DNA from: Paraspadella gotoi
Lineage: Eukaryota > Chaetognatha
Reading direction: 5' to 3'
Assembly (NCBI GenBank): GCA_051294375.1
Contig: CM119265.1
Span: 8,750,772-8,814,771 of the forward strand
DNA length: 64,000 bases
The position numbers and the translations under genes are program-made. Below the pieces are notes generated by a model. That model was not told the origin of the DNA. It ran no database searches and worked only from the letters and a program-made list of their open reading frames with translations. This document shows, one piece after another, positions 38,961 to 50,947 of this stretch (positions are counted from its first letter, which is position 1; every line of letters begins with the position of its first letter).

Positions 38961-40291
38961 TGGCATTTTTAAGACTTTTTTTTTCTCTCTTCGCTTTTCT
39001 TGGCTTCGTTGCATAAAAAGAATTTTGAATAAACGTTGGAATTTGAGACTCTCTAAAAAAACTGAATAGATTAGAACTAAAATATATCAATACAATAGCA
39101 AGTTATGTTTGACTTTATTTATAATTAAATGATAGCAGACGGTTTCGATTTATTTTGTTCATTGTTAAATAATAGATACTTTGTAAAAAAAACACCTATT
39201 AAAACATAAAAGATTACTGAGAATGGAGTTTCTGATTAAAAATCCGCCAAAGGAAAGAATTAATCAAAGGATTCACTCTATCCATTTGTGTCAAACATCA
39301 CGACGAATTTTCCGCGCGAATGGAAAATGTAAATCGAGTTTGAAATAAAAATGCGAAGGCCGAGAAGGTTAACCGAAAAATGGCGGCAAAAAGAAGAGGA
39401 TGAAGAATGAATAATAAAATCGGAAACTGAAAAAGGTAACTAAAAACTTGTGAGCAATAAAAGAAGAAAATAAAAAACGAGAAAAAAAAAATGAAAACAA
39501 GATCCATCGACTCGACGAAGAAGGATTCATTGTCGCGGAAAAACAAGATCCATCGCCGTGGCAAAACAAGATTAACCGCCACACAAAACAAGATCCATCG
39601 ACGAAGCAAAGCAAGATCCATCGCCGCGGCAAAACAAGATCCATCGACGCGGCAAAACAAGATCAAGATCTATTCACGCAGCAAAACGAACGCGATACTT
39701 TGAGCTTAAACGCGCGCGCAACGCGGGCGTTGGGAAAGCCCGAGTAGCGCCGCGTCTTTCCCGCGTCTGGGCGCGCCTCGACTCTATCGAACCTTGACGC
39801 GGAAAGCGAACTAAATGGCATAACTTTGTAGGTTTCGCTCCATTTAACTCGAGATCAGAAAGCACTCTATCTATTCTATTTTATTATTTATATACATATA
39901 ATATTAATTATCGCTAATACAATTAAAATTTTTCTAATATATTCTTAATGGCTTAGATTTCGGCCAGACATCCTGATGCTTTACAATTGATTTCGGGCCT
40001 TAAATGTTTCGGAATTCGATCGCTGATGCTCTTTTTTTTTAATTGAGAATTGCGCGCCCGAGACGGAAGAACCGGGTGAGTACTCAGTAAGCCTGAATAT
40101 TTGCTTCAAGATATTACGAAAGAGCTATCAAGCATCAGATATAAGCTTTGATGCGATAATAGTAAAATATACTACGCCTGACCTAAAAAAGCTCATATTG
40201 GGAAAGAGAAGCACTGCCAGATTAGTGAGACTCCAACTTGCAGCAATGAAGTGGCCGAGAAAAAGCTCGTTAACTTCGTACGTAGAGAGAT

Positions 40292-40338
<47 letters not shown>

Positions 40339-41319
40339 GTGAGTGAGGAAGAAAAGTTCATACAGCCTCATTTTTTCAAAAGAAATATAAGTGAATATAG
40401 TCAGTTTTGTGTTAATAAGATATTGAAAGCGAGAGAGAGAGAGAGAGACTGAGTATACGTTAACTAAGGATTATCTAAATGACGTCATCTCTTCTAACCG
40501 CCCCCCCGTCTGGCGACATTCGATCCAAAAAAACAGTGACTTGGCTTCAAGTTTGTTTTCAACTTAAAAAAACCTGATTAGTCGTTTTTAATCAAAAAAC
40601 TTGTCGAGCAACATTGTTTCTTTCCTCTCAAAACTCGATGAATAACTTTTTCGCTAATACGCCAAGAAAACAACAAAAAAATTATTTTTTTTATCGGCGC
40701 GACGTAATATTTAATTCGAATTCGAAACGTCGAACTCACACAAACTTTTATTTTCGTTATTTTGGAAAAATTATTTTGCTTCGTTCGTTTTATCTCGCGC
40801 GTTTATTTTGACCCATTATATCGCATTCTCTAATATGATAATTATCTAAAAATTGGCTTTTGTTTTCTGATTATATTTTATTGGTTTTGAAGTCCTTTTC
40901 TCTTTTTCCGGTTTTTTATGATTTATTCATTTTTTTTATGCATGGTTATACGATTAAGCTTTGTTTCATTTTTTGGTGGTTTTTTTTTGTTTTTTTGGAG
41001 GGGGGGTTTGCGCGACGACAAAACGTAAACATGGACCATCGACCTCAGCGCTCAGACGTATTTGAGATTTGTTTCGGTAAACAAAAAACTCATCTTGGGA
41101 GTTTGGTGTAAACAAGAGTTTGAGAAAAGATCACTGAAACAAAAGTAAATAAAAAATATAAAAATAAAGATAACAAAAAAAGCCGAAACGATCAAACTGT
41201 TCTTTTTTTTTACGATACAATACAAAACGTGAATTAGACTTAGAAATGCGAGTGGCGACTAAAAATTAAACAAACAAAAAATATAATCGACCGGGAATTG
41301 AGAATAATTCGTTCGTTTC
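38238..41319. other. Repeat-rich flank upstream of the SAPCD2-like exon
   Basis: It contains (GA)n at 38881-38957 and 40290-40345, the 23-bp minisatellite at 39500-39690, and AT-rich sequence. The first few hundred bases should hold the promoter and 5' UTR of the minus-strand gene; no motif was recognised. Confidence 0.5.
39500..39690 (+). repeat. 23-bp minisatellite (AACAAGATCCATCG core)
   Basis: About seven or eight units of the type AACAAGATCCATCGCCGCGG plus CAA, with changes; the period of 23 is not a multiple of three, so ORFs on both strands are not protein repeats. Confidence 0.85.
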
Positions 41320-41561
41320 NNNNNNNNNNNNNNNNNNNNNNNNNNNNNNNNNNNNNNNNNNNNNNNNNNNNNNNNNNNNNNNNNNNNNNNNNNNNNNNNN
41401 NNNNNNNNNNNNNNNNNNNNNNNNNNNNNNNNNNNNNNNNNNNNNNNNNNNNNNNNNNNNNNNNNNNNNNNNNNNNNNNNNNNNNNNNNNNNNNNNNNNN
41501 NNNNNNNNNNNNNNNNNNNNNNNNNNNNNNNNNNNNNNNNNNNNNNNNNNNNNNNNNNNNN
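41320..41561. other. Assembly gap (242 N)
   Basis: 242 N with GA-type sequence on the right side, so the missing sequence is probably microsatellite. Confidence 0.99.
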
Positions 41562-42009
41562 AGAGAGACGTACGGACACGCAATAAGACATCGCTGTCTC
41601 GGTTCCTGATGGAATCAATGTAAGAAAGATAATGAGGAGGAAGAGAGGTTAAGAAACGAGGTTTTTGAAGAGGAAATAAAAAGGGATAAAAAACGAAAAA
41701 AAAAAAACAAAACAAAAAAACAAGAAAAACTTTAAATTTGGACGCGCTTGATATACTTTGAATTGAAAAACAACGTCTGAACAAAAGAACTTTTCTTAAG
41801 AACGAATTCATAAAACGAACGAGCAATAAAACGATAGTTTTGTACTGAAAACAAGTTTTGGACTTTCGCTTATACCAGTGTCCGGAACACAGTTTAAGAT
41901 GGGTTCGTTTTTGTTTGTCGGTAGATATTTTGAATTTTAAATTACTATTAAATCATATTTGCTTCTTGCTAAAAAGTTTTACTTTTAGGCCTTGAATATG
42001 AGAGGAAAA

Positions 42010-42349
42010 TCACGGATGACGGAAAATGAACAGAGAGGAGAGGATGAGGAGACGGAGAGTGAAGCTATGAGAAGGAGAGAGTAGGAGACGTGGAGTGCAG
42101 GTATGGAGGGAGAGAGACGGAGCAGCGATCGTGGCGAGAAGAGAGAGAGAGATGAGGAGTGAGAGAGCAAGCGAGACGAGAGAGAGAGAGAGGGAGGAGA
42201 GAGAGAGAAGAGAGGAGAGAGAGAGGAAAGGGAGAGAGAGAGGAATTACAGGGTTTAGGTTCTTGAGAGAAATGGATTTCTTGAAGGTGATGTTCATCAT
42301 CGTACTGAATTATTTGTGTTAGAGAGAAGAGAGAGAGAGAGATAGGAGA

Positions 42350-42383
<34 letters not shown>

Positions 42384-42400
42384 GAGAGAGAGTACAGTCA
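42010..42400 (+). repeat. (GA)n-rich tract
   Basis: GA dinucleotides broken by a short unique segment that is part of the gap-flanking duplicate. Confidence 0.9.
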
Positions 42401-42561
42401 GAAATCGTATGAAAAAGATTTATTTCTTTTCCCGATAACAATTTTCCATTTTTTCTCCTTTCTTTCGATGCAAGTTTGTTGCCAATTTATAACGGTGAGA
42501 AAAAGGAGAAGAGAGAGAGAGAGAGGAGAGAGAGAGAGAAGAGATGAGAGGAGAGATAAAG

Positions 42562-42609
<48 letters not shown>

Positions 42610-42664
42610 AAGAGAAGAGAAGAAAAGCAGAGAAGAGAGAAGAAGAGAGACTGAAGAGAGAGAC

Positions 42665-42696
<32 letters not shown>

Positions 42697-42913
42697 TAGA
42701 GAGAGGAGAGAGAAGAGGGAGAGAGAAGAGAGAGATCGACCGAGGGAGCGGAATCACGAAACTCGTTCCCCCGTCGATCCTTCACTTGATCGCGGAATGC
42801 ATTTTAAAAAAAAAAAGAAAAAAGAAAGAAAGAAGTGAAAAAAATTTCTACGTTGCTCATTTGTTGGACGCGGCGAAAGCGGCTGGCTGGCGGCTGCGGC
42901 GGGTCGAGCAGCT
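42243..42913 (+). repeat. Left member of a gap-flanking duplicate
   Basis: It shares ATGGATTTCTTGAAGGTGAT, the TTTATTTCTTTTC...GATAACAATTTTCC segment and GATCGACCGAGGGAGCGGAA with 43018-43735, in the same order, with differing (GA)n lengths. Confidence 0.85.
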
Positions 42914-42938
42914 NNNNNNNNNNNNNNNNNNNNNNNNN
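42914..42938. other. Assembly gap (25 N) between overlapping contig ends
   Basis: Sequence left of the gap (42243-42913) is repeated right of it (about 43018-43735) with small indels, so the two sides may be the same DNA that was not merged. Confidence 0.95.
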
Positions 42939-42980
42939 CAAGAGAGAGAAGAGAGGAGAGAAGGAGGTGGGAGAAGGAGA

Positions 42981-43017
<37 letters not shown>

Positions 43018-43020
<3 letters not shown>

Positions 43021-43103
43021 TACAGGGTTTAGTTCTTGACGAGAAATGGATTTCTTGAAGGTGATGTCATCATCGTACTGAATTATTTGGTGTTAGAGAG
43101 AAG

Positions 43104-43138
<35 letters not shown>

Positions 43139-43275
43139 GAGAGAGAAGAGATGAGAAGAGAGAGAGTACAGTCAGAAATCGTATTGAAAAAGATTTATTT
43201 CTTTTCGCGATAACAATTTTCCATTTTTTTCTCCTTTCTTTCGATGCAATTTGTTGCGCAATTTATAACGGTGAG

Positions 43276-43337
<62 letters not shown>

Positions 43338-43389
43338 GAGAGAGAAAGAGGGAAAGGAGAAAGAAGAAAAGAAAAAGAGAGAGAGGAAG

Positions 43390-43447
<58 letters not shown>

Positions 43448-43454
43448 GAGAGAG

Positions 43455-43498
<44 letters not shown>

Positions 43499-43499
43499 T

Positions 43500-43532
<33 letters not shown>

Positions 43533-43735
43533 AGGAGAGGAGAGAGGAGAGAGAGAGATCGACCGAGGGAGCGGAATCACGAAACTCGTTCCCCGTCGAT
43601 CCTTCACTTGATCGCGGAATGCATTTTAAAAAAAAGAAAAAGAAAAGAAAGAAGGAAAAAAAAATTTCTACGTTGCTCATTTGTTGACGCGGCGAAAGCG
43701 GCTGGCTGGCGGCTGCGGCGGGGCCGGCAGCTGCG
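43018..43735 (+). repeat. Right member of a gap-flanking duplicate
   Basis: It matches 42243-42913 as described there. The (GA)n tract at 43275-43560 is the longest in the window. Confidence 0.85.
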
Positions 43736-44589
43736 GCGGCTGCGAATGCATTCCTGGCGACGAACGTGAGAGATAAAATCTCGACGGGGTCCCGATATCT
43801 GGAAGTCGCTCACCTCGTCTTAATGTCGTTGTTGTTGTCTCGACCTGTTTTTTTTTTTTATTTAAGGTTTGAGCAGACGATCGCAGCATCGATCACTTTG
43901 TTGTTTGGCGAGAGATATTTTTTCCAATCTTTATTTAGAGGTGGGTCGCGTCGGTCGGTGTGAAATATTTTCCGTTTTAGGGGTTTTTGTGTTGTAGATT
44001 TTTTCGGCGTATTTTTGAAAATAAAACATTCCGATCGGGCTCGCTAATATTTATGTATATTAATAATAGTATATCACTCAGCAGTCCGTATTCTTATTAA
44101 AAATGCAGCGAAGGGTAACGTTTTTAGAATTTGATAAATTAATATTGATAAGAATATGGATTTCACAAAAAAGTAAGCGAATTTGTTTATTTAACAAATA
44201 TTCTTCCGTGTAAATGCACCATTCTTTTTTTTTCCCCGATCGGCCAAAAAAGCGTCGCTACTGCACTGGGAAAGAGAAGCTCAGGTGGACGAAGCCGAAT
44301 CGGCAATGAGAAAACAAGTTTGTCTCTTAGATTAAGACGAGATGAAGTGAAATTAGACGAAGTAGCAAAGATGGGAAGAAAGGAAGACTCACTTTTACAG
44401 CGAGACATCGCAAACCAGGAATTCGGTCAAAAGGGTTAGACGGTGGACGGACGTAACATAATTTGAATGGCTTTTTCGTTACGCCGACTCGTTTTTGATG
44501 AGGTCTCGAAGAGGGTGATATTATAGACTGAGAGCCGTATTTGTTTAAAATAGAGAAGCGGGAGGGATTTGAACTATTCTTGGACGTTG

Positions 44590-44665
44590 ACAAGACGACA
44601 CGACAGACAGACGACGAACGACGACGACGACGAACGAGACGACGGACGACGACGACGACGACTCC
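44590..44665 (+). repeat. (GAC)n/(ACG)n tract
   Basis: GAC-type trinucleotides; the matching tract in copy 2 is at 48340-48390 with a different length. Confidence 0.85.
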
Positions 44666-44978
44666 GATTTGACGAATTAATAGTACGCCCGGAAACGAAT
44701 GGTTGAGAGGATTAAATATAATGAACTCGTTGCTTATTGCAAAAAAAAGGTGCGAACTGACGCTAAGAGAAAGGTGATGAAACGTTCAATTAATCAAACG
44801 CGAGGAAAGTTGGTTCTGAGAGAAGATTGTCCGAGGAAGAACGGAAGGTGAATGAAGAGGGGGGATAAAGAAGTGGAGAACGAGTGGGAGAATCGAGTAC
44901 TGCATGTATATTTATAAGAGAATATCGGGAGATGGAAAATTAAAGGAACATGTATATAGACAAGTGACAATGAAGCAG

Positions 44979-45625
44979 TAAGAGCTGTAGTAAAATTTCT
45001 AAATTTAACTTTAATTAAAATTTCTAAAAAGTGAGGAACGAATAACATTATACTAATGAACATTTAATATATAAAAAATTTTATAATAAATTTTTATAAA
45101 TTTACGCAGTAGGCCAATATTTATACTAGTACAAATCCAATAAATGTTAAAAATTTCAAAAACAGTTTTTCTAAGATTTTTTTGGCAAGATTTGGATCGT
45201 CCATAAAAAAAAAGTTGATAATAAAGAATATATAACTCTTTTAAAAAATTCCTATCATTTTAAGTGGGTCAAAAGGATTAGAAAAAGCTATATTTAAGCT
45301 GAAAATAACTTTTTATATATTAAATATATTTTTTGTAATTTAACTCCCGCACTAATGAAAAGAATTTTTAAAAAATAAATTTTATTTTCTTTTATCAAAC
45401 TTTTGACGAGGAAATTCCAAAATCTGCAATCAAAATTAAAGAAAAAGCCTATTTTGAAATTTTTCTATTTTATAAGGATAGTACTATATATAAATGATAG
45501 CCTACTGCGAAATTAAAAAACATAAAAATTAATTTTTATTTTTACAATTAATGTTCACTGATGTAATGTTGTTTTGCATAATTGACACTTTAGAATTTTT
45601 GTAACGTAACTTTCACTACGCCTTA
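44979..45625. mobile_element. 647-bp hairpin MITE-like element
   Basis: The element is absent from the other repeat copy, where the empty site ATGAGCAG (48683-48690) is intact. Here it is flanked by ATGAAGCAG (44970-44978) and ATGCGCAG (45626-45633), which fit an 8-bp target duplication with small errors. The ends are inverted: TAAGAGCTGTAGTAAAATTT against TAAGGCGTAGTGAAAGTTAC. Similarity continues inward along both arms: CGCAGTAGGC, GAACATT..AAT, AAAATTTCAAAA and TTTTTAAAAA blocks pair to near the centre at about 45300, so the whole element is one imperfect palindrome. It carries no ORF. The 8-bp duplication and the end sequence suggest a hAT-type nonautonomous element (inference). Confidence 0.72.
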
Positions 45626-45889
45626 ATGCGCAGTGTATAAAGATTAAAAAAAAGCAGTGAGTTTATCAAAATGTAATATTAAAAACGAAGAGATTAAAAA
45701 TATATAATGTAAATTTAAAATCACAGAGTCAAAGATTTATTATGGGAACGAAAAAAATGAAACAGTAAAAAAGAAAACAGGTAGACCGGTAGACTAGACA
45801 TGAGAATGGAATAGACTCAATGAGAAGAAAATAAGCAAAAAATCAAAATAACGATTGAAATGAAAAGTGACAATAAATTGAGTGAAAAA

Positions 45890-46050
45890 AATAAAAAGGA
45901 GAGAGAACAAAACTAAGAGAAAAAAATGAAGAGAGAATAAAATAAAAGAGAATATAAAAAAGAGGATAAATAAAATGAAGAGAGAATAAAGAAGATAAAA
46001 TAAAAAAGAAGAGAGAATAAAATGAAGAGAGAACAAAATAAAGAAAGAGT
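45890..46050 (+). repeat. AATAAAATGAAGAGAG minisatellite, copy 1
   Basis: The same unit type as at 48960-49200, with fewer units. Confidence 0.75.
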
Positions 46051-46169
46051 GAAATCAGCATCGGATGACCGCGTCCAAGTTATCCGTTCTATATTCGGCA
46101 ACGCAACGCTTTCACTTTTCACTGCGCCAAACTCACGAATTCGCAATCATTCTTTCAATTCTTTCTTTA

Positions 46170-46895
46170 CTTTTTCCTTTCTATTCTTTCTTTCTTTCTT
46201 TCTTCTTATCTTTCTTGTTAGTTTTTTTTTTTATTGGTTTTGTTTGTCTTATATAACTTTTTTATTGTGAATATTTTTTTATTTGAAGTTGTATTTTTTT
46301 CTTTTTTTTTATATTTATGATTTTTTTTCAGATTAATTTTAGTTCTTTTTTCAGTTTTTCTTTTTTTCTTTTTATTTATTTTTACTTGAGTTTTCTCATA
46401 TTTTTTTTTTTTTTTTTTTGTTTATTGTTTGTATATTATCTTTTATTTTTTGGTTTTTTATGTATATTTTTTTTGTATCTACATATTTACTTTAGTTTTT
46501 TTTTATGTATTACTTTCATTTTCTTTATTTATATATCTCCCCCCTTTCTTTCTTTCTTTTTCTTATCTTTCTTTCTTTCTTTCTATTTTCGTCATATATT
46601 TCTTTTCTTTCTTTTCTTTTTCTTTTGGTATTGTTTCTTTCCCTTCTTTCTTTTCACTTTATTTTTATGTTTTGAATTGTTTCTTACTTTCTTTAATTTT
46701 TTTTTTCATAATTTTTTATTCTCTCTTAGTTTTAATTCATTCTTTCCTTAATTTCTTCTATCTTTTTCTTATTAATCTTGTTCTCTTTTCTTTCATTTTT
46801 CTTCTTTTTTTCTTTTTTTCTTTCATTATTTTCTTCTCTTTTCTTTTCTTTTCTTTTTTTTTTCTTTTTCTTTTTTTTCTTATTTATTTTGATCT
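46170..46895 (+). repeat. T-rich CTTT microsatellite tract, copy 1
   Basis: TTTC/CTTT runs with few other bases. The two long Phe/Leu/Ser ORFs here are compositional. Confidence 0.9.
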
Positions 46896-47049
46896 CTCTC
46901 TGTCCCACTTAACAATAATCTTTTAGGTTTAAATTGTTTGTTTCCATACTAAACTGAGGCCATTGGATGGAGACACAATTTCACGGTTGGCGAATGACTA
47001 ACGTTGTGGGTTTTTTTAACAAGAAGAAGTCATTCCACACCATTCTCCT

Positions 47050-47092
47050 CTACTCTCTTTCTCTCCTCTCTCTCTATCTCTCTCTCTCTTCC

Positions 47093-47128
<36 letters not shown>

Positions 47129-47290
47129 TTTTTAATAATTTTTTTCAACAGTCCCCACTTGATTTGGCACTTTTTAGTTTTGTATGCAATTTTGAATTCT
47201 ATCGTCATATTCTCTCTCTCTCTCTCTCTCTCAGTCTCTCTCTCTCTCCTCTCTCTCTCATCTCATCTCTCTCTCTCTCTCTCCCCTCAT
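47050..47290 (+). repeat. (CT)n tracts, copy 1
   Basis: Two (CT)n runs around a short unique segment, matched by 49800-50045 in copy 2. Confidence 0.9.
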
Positions 47291-47984
47291 TGACGAAGAT
47301 AAAAAAGTTCATGAACGGGCGAAAAGAAAGTTTGTTATGCTTGGTTGACATTTTCTTTAATTTTAGTCTCTTAATTTTTTTCTTCTAATTCGTACCGCAA
47401 TTTAATCGTCGCCGGAACGTGAGATTTTTTCTCCTCCATCTTTTTTTTATTACCGACTTTTGCGCCTCAAATTCCGTTTTTTTAAATTCACTTTTCGTTG
47501 TTCTCTCGGGAACCGAATCCAATAAAGTCGGCAGCTGCGGCGGCTGCGATGCATTCCTGGCGACGACGTGAGAGATAAATCTCGACGGGGTCCCGATATC
47601 TGGAAGTCGCTCACCTCGTCTTAATGTCGTTGTTGTTGTCGTCGACCTGTTTTTTTAATTTTATTTAAGGTTTGAGCAGACGATCGCAGCATCGATCACT
47701 TGTTTGCGAGAGATATTTTTCCGATCTTTATTTAGAGGTGGGTCGCGTCGATTCGGTGTGAAATATTTTCCGTTTTTTTGAAATAAAAACATTCCGATCG
47801 GGCTCGCTAATATTTATGTATATAATAATGTATATCACTCAGCAGTCCGTATCTTATTAAAAATGCAGCGAAGGTAACGTTTTTAGAATTTGATAAATAA
47901 TATTGATAAGAATATGGATTCACAAACAAAGTAAGCGAATTTGTTTATTTACAATATTCTTCCGTGTAAATGTACCATCTCTTT

Positions 47985-48120
47985 TTTTTTCCCCCGATCG
48001 GCCAAAAAAGCGTCGCTACTGCACTGGGAAAGAGAAGCTCAGGTGGACGAGCGAATCGGCAATGAGAAAACAAGTTTGTCTCTTAGATTAAGACGAGATG
48101 AAGTGAAATTAGACGAGTAG
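47985..48120 (+). other. Possible coding fragment inside the noisy tandem repeat
   Basis: A frame reading KKASLLHWEREAQVDERIGN continues to a stop at the GAG-TAG near 48118; the same place in copy 1 (44245-44440) has indels that move the frame. It is charged and helix-like but matches no family I know. Sequence errors make it impossible to judge. Confidence 0.15.
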
Positions 48121-48959
48121 CAAAGATTGGGAAGAAAGGAAGACTCAGTTTTACAGCGAGACATCGCAAACCAGGATTCGGTCAAAGGGGTTAGACGGTG
48201 GACGGACGTAACATATTTTGAATGGCTTTTTCGTTACGCCGACTCGTTTTGACTGGGTCTCGGAAGAGGGTGATATTATAGACTGAGAGCCGTATTTGTT
48301 TAATAGAGAACGGGAGGGATTTGAACTATTCTTGGACGTTCGACGACGACGACGACGACGACGACGGCGACGGCGACGGCGACGACTCCGATTTTGAATT
48401 AATAACTCCTCGGAAACGAATGGTTGAGAGGATTAAATATAATGAACTCGTTGCTTATTGCAAAAAAAGGTGCGACTGACGAAGAGAAAGGGGATGAAAC
48501 TTCATTAATCAACGCGAGGAAGTTGCGTCTGGAGAAGATGATCCGAGGAGAACGGAAGGAGAATGAAGAGGGGGGGATTAAAGAAGTGGAGAACGAGTGG
48601 GAGAATCCGAGTACTCATGTATATTTATAATGAGAATATCGAGAATTGGAAATTAAAGGAACATGTATTGACATATGTGACAATGAGCAGTGTAAAAGAT
48701 AAAAAAAAAGCAATGAGTTTATCAAAATGTAATATTCAAAAACGAGAGATTAAAATATATAATGTAATTTTAAAATCACAGAGTAAAGATTCTATTATGG
48801 AACGAAAAAATGAAACAAAAGAAAACAGGTAGACCGGTAGACGAGACATTGAGAATGAGAATAGACAATGAGAAGAAAATAAGCAAAAAATTCAAAATAA
48901 CGATTGAAATGAAGTGACAATAAATTGAGGAAAAAATAAAAGGAAGAGAGAACAAAAAT

Positions 48960-49200
48960 AAGAGAAAAAAATGAAGAGAGAATAAAATGAAAAGAGAGTA
49001 TAAAAAAGAGAGAATAAAATGAAGAGAGAATAAAATGAATTTAGAATAAAATATAGAGAGAATAAAAAAGAGAGAATAAAATGAAGAGAGAATAAAATGA
49101 AGATAAAATAAAAAAGAGAGAATAAAAAAGAGAGAATAAAATGAAGAGAGAATAAAATGAAGAAAAAAAAAGAGAGAATAAAATGAAGAGAGAACAAAAT
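48960..49200 (+). repeat. AATAAAATGAAGAGAG minisatellite, copy 2
   Basis: Units of about 16 bp (GAGAGAATAAAATGAA and variants) repeat with changing spacers. A related, shorter array is at 45890-46050 in copy 1. Confidence 0.8.
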
Positions 49201-49309
49201 AAAGAAAGTAGTGAAAATCAGCATCGGATGCGCGTCCAGTTCCGTTCTATATTCGCAACCAACGCTTTCACTTTCCTGGCGCCAAACTCACGAATTCGCA
49301 TCATTCTCT

Positions 49310-49660
49310 TTCATTCATTCTTTACTTTTTCTTTCTTTTATTTCCTTTCTTTCTTTCTTTCTTTCTTTCTTTCTATTTTTCGTCATATATTTCTTTCTTT
49401 CTTTCTGTTCTTTTGGTATTTTCTTTCCTTCTTTCTTTTCACTTTATTTTTTATGTTTTTGAATTGTTTCTTACTTTCTTTATTTTTTTTTCCTTTTTTT
49501 TTTCATTTCTCTCTTGTTTTATTCATTCTTTCTTAATTTCTTTCTATCTTTTTTCTTATTATCTTTGTTCTCTTTTCTTTCATTTTTCTTATTTTTTTCT
49601 TTCTTTCTTTCATTATTTTCTTCTCTTTTCTTTTCTTTTTTTTCCTTATTTATTTTGATC
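49310..49660 (+). repeat. CTTT-rich tract, copy 2
   Basis: The counterpart of 46170-46895, about half the length. Confidence 0.9.
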
Positions 49661-49799
49661 TCTCTCTGTCCCACTTAACAATAATCTTTTAGTTAAATTG
49701 TCTTGTTTCAATACTAAACTGAGGCATTGGATGGATACATCAATTTCACGGTTGGCGAAGACCAACGTTGTGGTTACAGAGAAGGCATTCTACACATTC

Positions 49800-49807
49800 T
49801 GCTCTCT

Positions 49808-49879
<72 letters not shown>

Positions 49880-50045
49880 GTTTTTTTTTATAATTTTTTT
49901 ACAGTCCCCACTTGATTTGCACTTTTTAGTTTTGTCATGCATTTTGAATTCCTTATCTCATCTCTCCTCTCTTCTCTCTCTCTCTCCTCTCTCTCCTCTC
50001 TCTCCTCTCTCTCTCTCTCTCATCTCTCTCTCTTCTCTGCTCTGC
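49800..50045 (+). repeat. (CT)n tracts, copy 2
   Basis: The counterpart of 47050-47290. Confidence 0.9.
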
Positions 50046-50604
50046 CTTTATTGACGAAGATAAAAAAGTTCATGACGGGCGAAGAAAGTTTGTTATGCCT
50101 TGGTTGAGCATTTTCTTTAATTTTAAGTCTCTTAATTTTTTTCTCTAAATTCGTCCCAATTATCGTCGCCGGAACGTGAGATTTTTTTTCTCCTCCATCT
50201 CATTTTTTTTATTCCGACTTTTTGCGCCTCAAATTCCGTTTTTTTAAAATTCACGTTTCGTTGTCTCTCTCGGGAACCGAATTCCCATAAAGTACTCGTT
50301 ATCAGACCCGATGAAACTAGAACGTATTTATTCAACGTAATAAAAAAAAATGTTAAAATTTATATGAGAAAAATTTGAGGGGAAGAATTTGACGCGGAGG
50401 AATGAGGGTAAGTTCCTCCTCTCTCTCTTTTTCTTTCCGCCGCCGTAGAGGTAATGAGCGGAAAGGATGACGGAAAAAGTAAGCTTACTCAGCAGAAAAT
50501 TGTGCTGAAATTAAAAAAAATCAAACCAACATAAAGCAAAATTTGAAAAACAAAAACTTTTTTTTCCCCGGTGAAATAAGAACGTTCGAACATAAAAAAG
50601 AACG

Positions 50605-50874
50605 TTGGCCTTTTTTCTTCGATTCGTAGTGACGGCTTCTCGAGAGAATAACCAACTTGGCCTCGTTTCGGGTCAGGACGTCGATCTCTCTGGTAACTCG
50701 GTTTCTTCTCACCCCATAATTCGGACCATTTTCGAGAATCGGGATGTTTTTTGGGTCGTCGTCGTCGTCGTCGCGGCGGGCGTCGTCGTCGTCGTCGTCG
50801 TCGTCGGCGGCGCGGCGGCGTGTGTCGGCGGCGGCGTCGTCGTCGTCGAAGAGTCAGGTGGTGAGAAGATGTGA
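50605..50874 (+). CDS. Small ORF with a Val/Ala/Gly-rich hydrophobic run, doubtful
   Basis: An 89-codon frame starts after AATAAG...AACGTTGGCC (GTG or TTG-type start by the listing; no ATG at the first codon). Its middle is a hydrophobic run produced by a (GTC)n tract at 50755-50870. The same trinucleotide on the other strand would encode Asp. Genes A and B also use GTC-rich codons in their helices, so it may be a displaced transmembrane exon, but no splice phases support that. Confidence 0.15.
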   Translation: MAFFLRFVVTASRENNQLGLVSGQDVDLSGNSVSSHPIIRTIFENRDVFWVVVVVVAAGVVVVVVVVGGAAACVGGGVVVVEESGGEKM

Positions 50875-50913
50875 AATGGTGAGGAAAAAAGTGAGTTGGG
50901 TTATCGGCTATTT

Positions 50914-50947
<34 letters not shown>
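50755..50947 (+). repeat. (GTC)n/(CGT)n trinucleotide tracts
   Basis: Two tracts (50755-50870 and 50908-50947) separated by a short AG-rich segment. Confidence 0.92.

Larger units (their letters stand above)
43729..47527 (+). repeat. Imperfect tandem repeat, copy 1 (3.8 kb)
   Basis: It starts at GGCAGCTGCGGCGGCTGCG and ends near the AATAAAGTCGGC junction, where copy 2 starts. Differences from copy 2 are mostly one-base indels, plus the 647-bp insertion at 44979-45625 and extra T-rich sequence near 46210-46540. It contains (GAC)n, AATAAAATGAA-type minisatellite, CTTT-rich and (CT)n tracts and no intact ORF. Confidence 0.85.
47528..50295 (+). repeat. Imperfect tandem repeat, copy 2 (2.8 kb)
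   Basis: It repeats copy 1 in the same order without the 647-bp insertion. The indel pattern resembles uncorrected long-read sequence, so this may be a second haplotype or an artefact rather than a genomic tandem. Confidence 0.85.

Noticed and set aside
39369-39703. Protein repeat on either strand
   Set aside because: The unit is 23 bp, so the frame changes at each unit.
44187-44408. Minus-strand ORF in the noisy repeat
   Set aside because: It is broken in the sister copy and has no motif.
46317-46926. 144- and 165-codon ORFs resembling multi-pass membrane proteins
   Set aside because: The hydrophobicity comes from T-rich CTTT repeats; there is no codon bias, and the copy at 49.4 kb breaks the frame.
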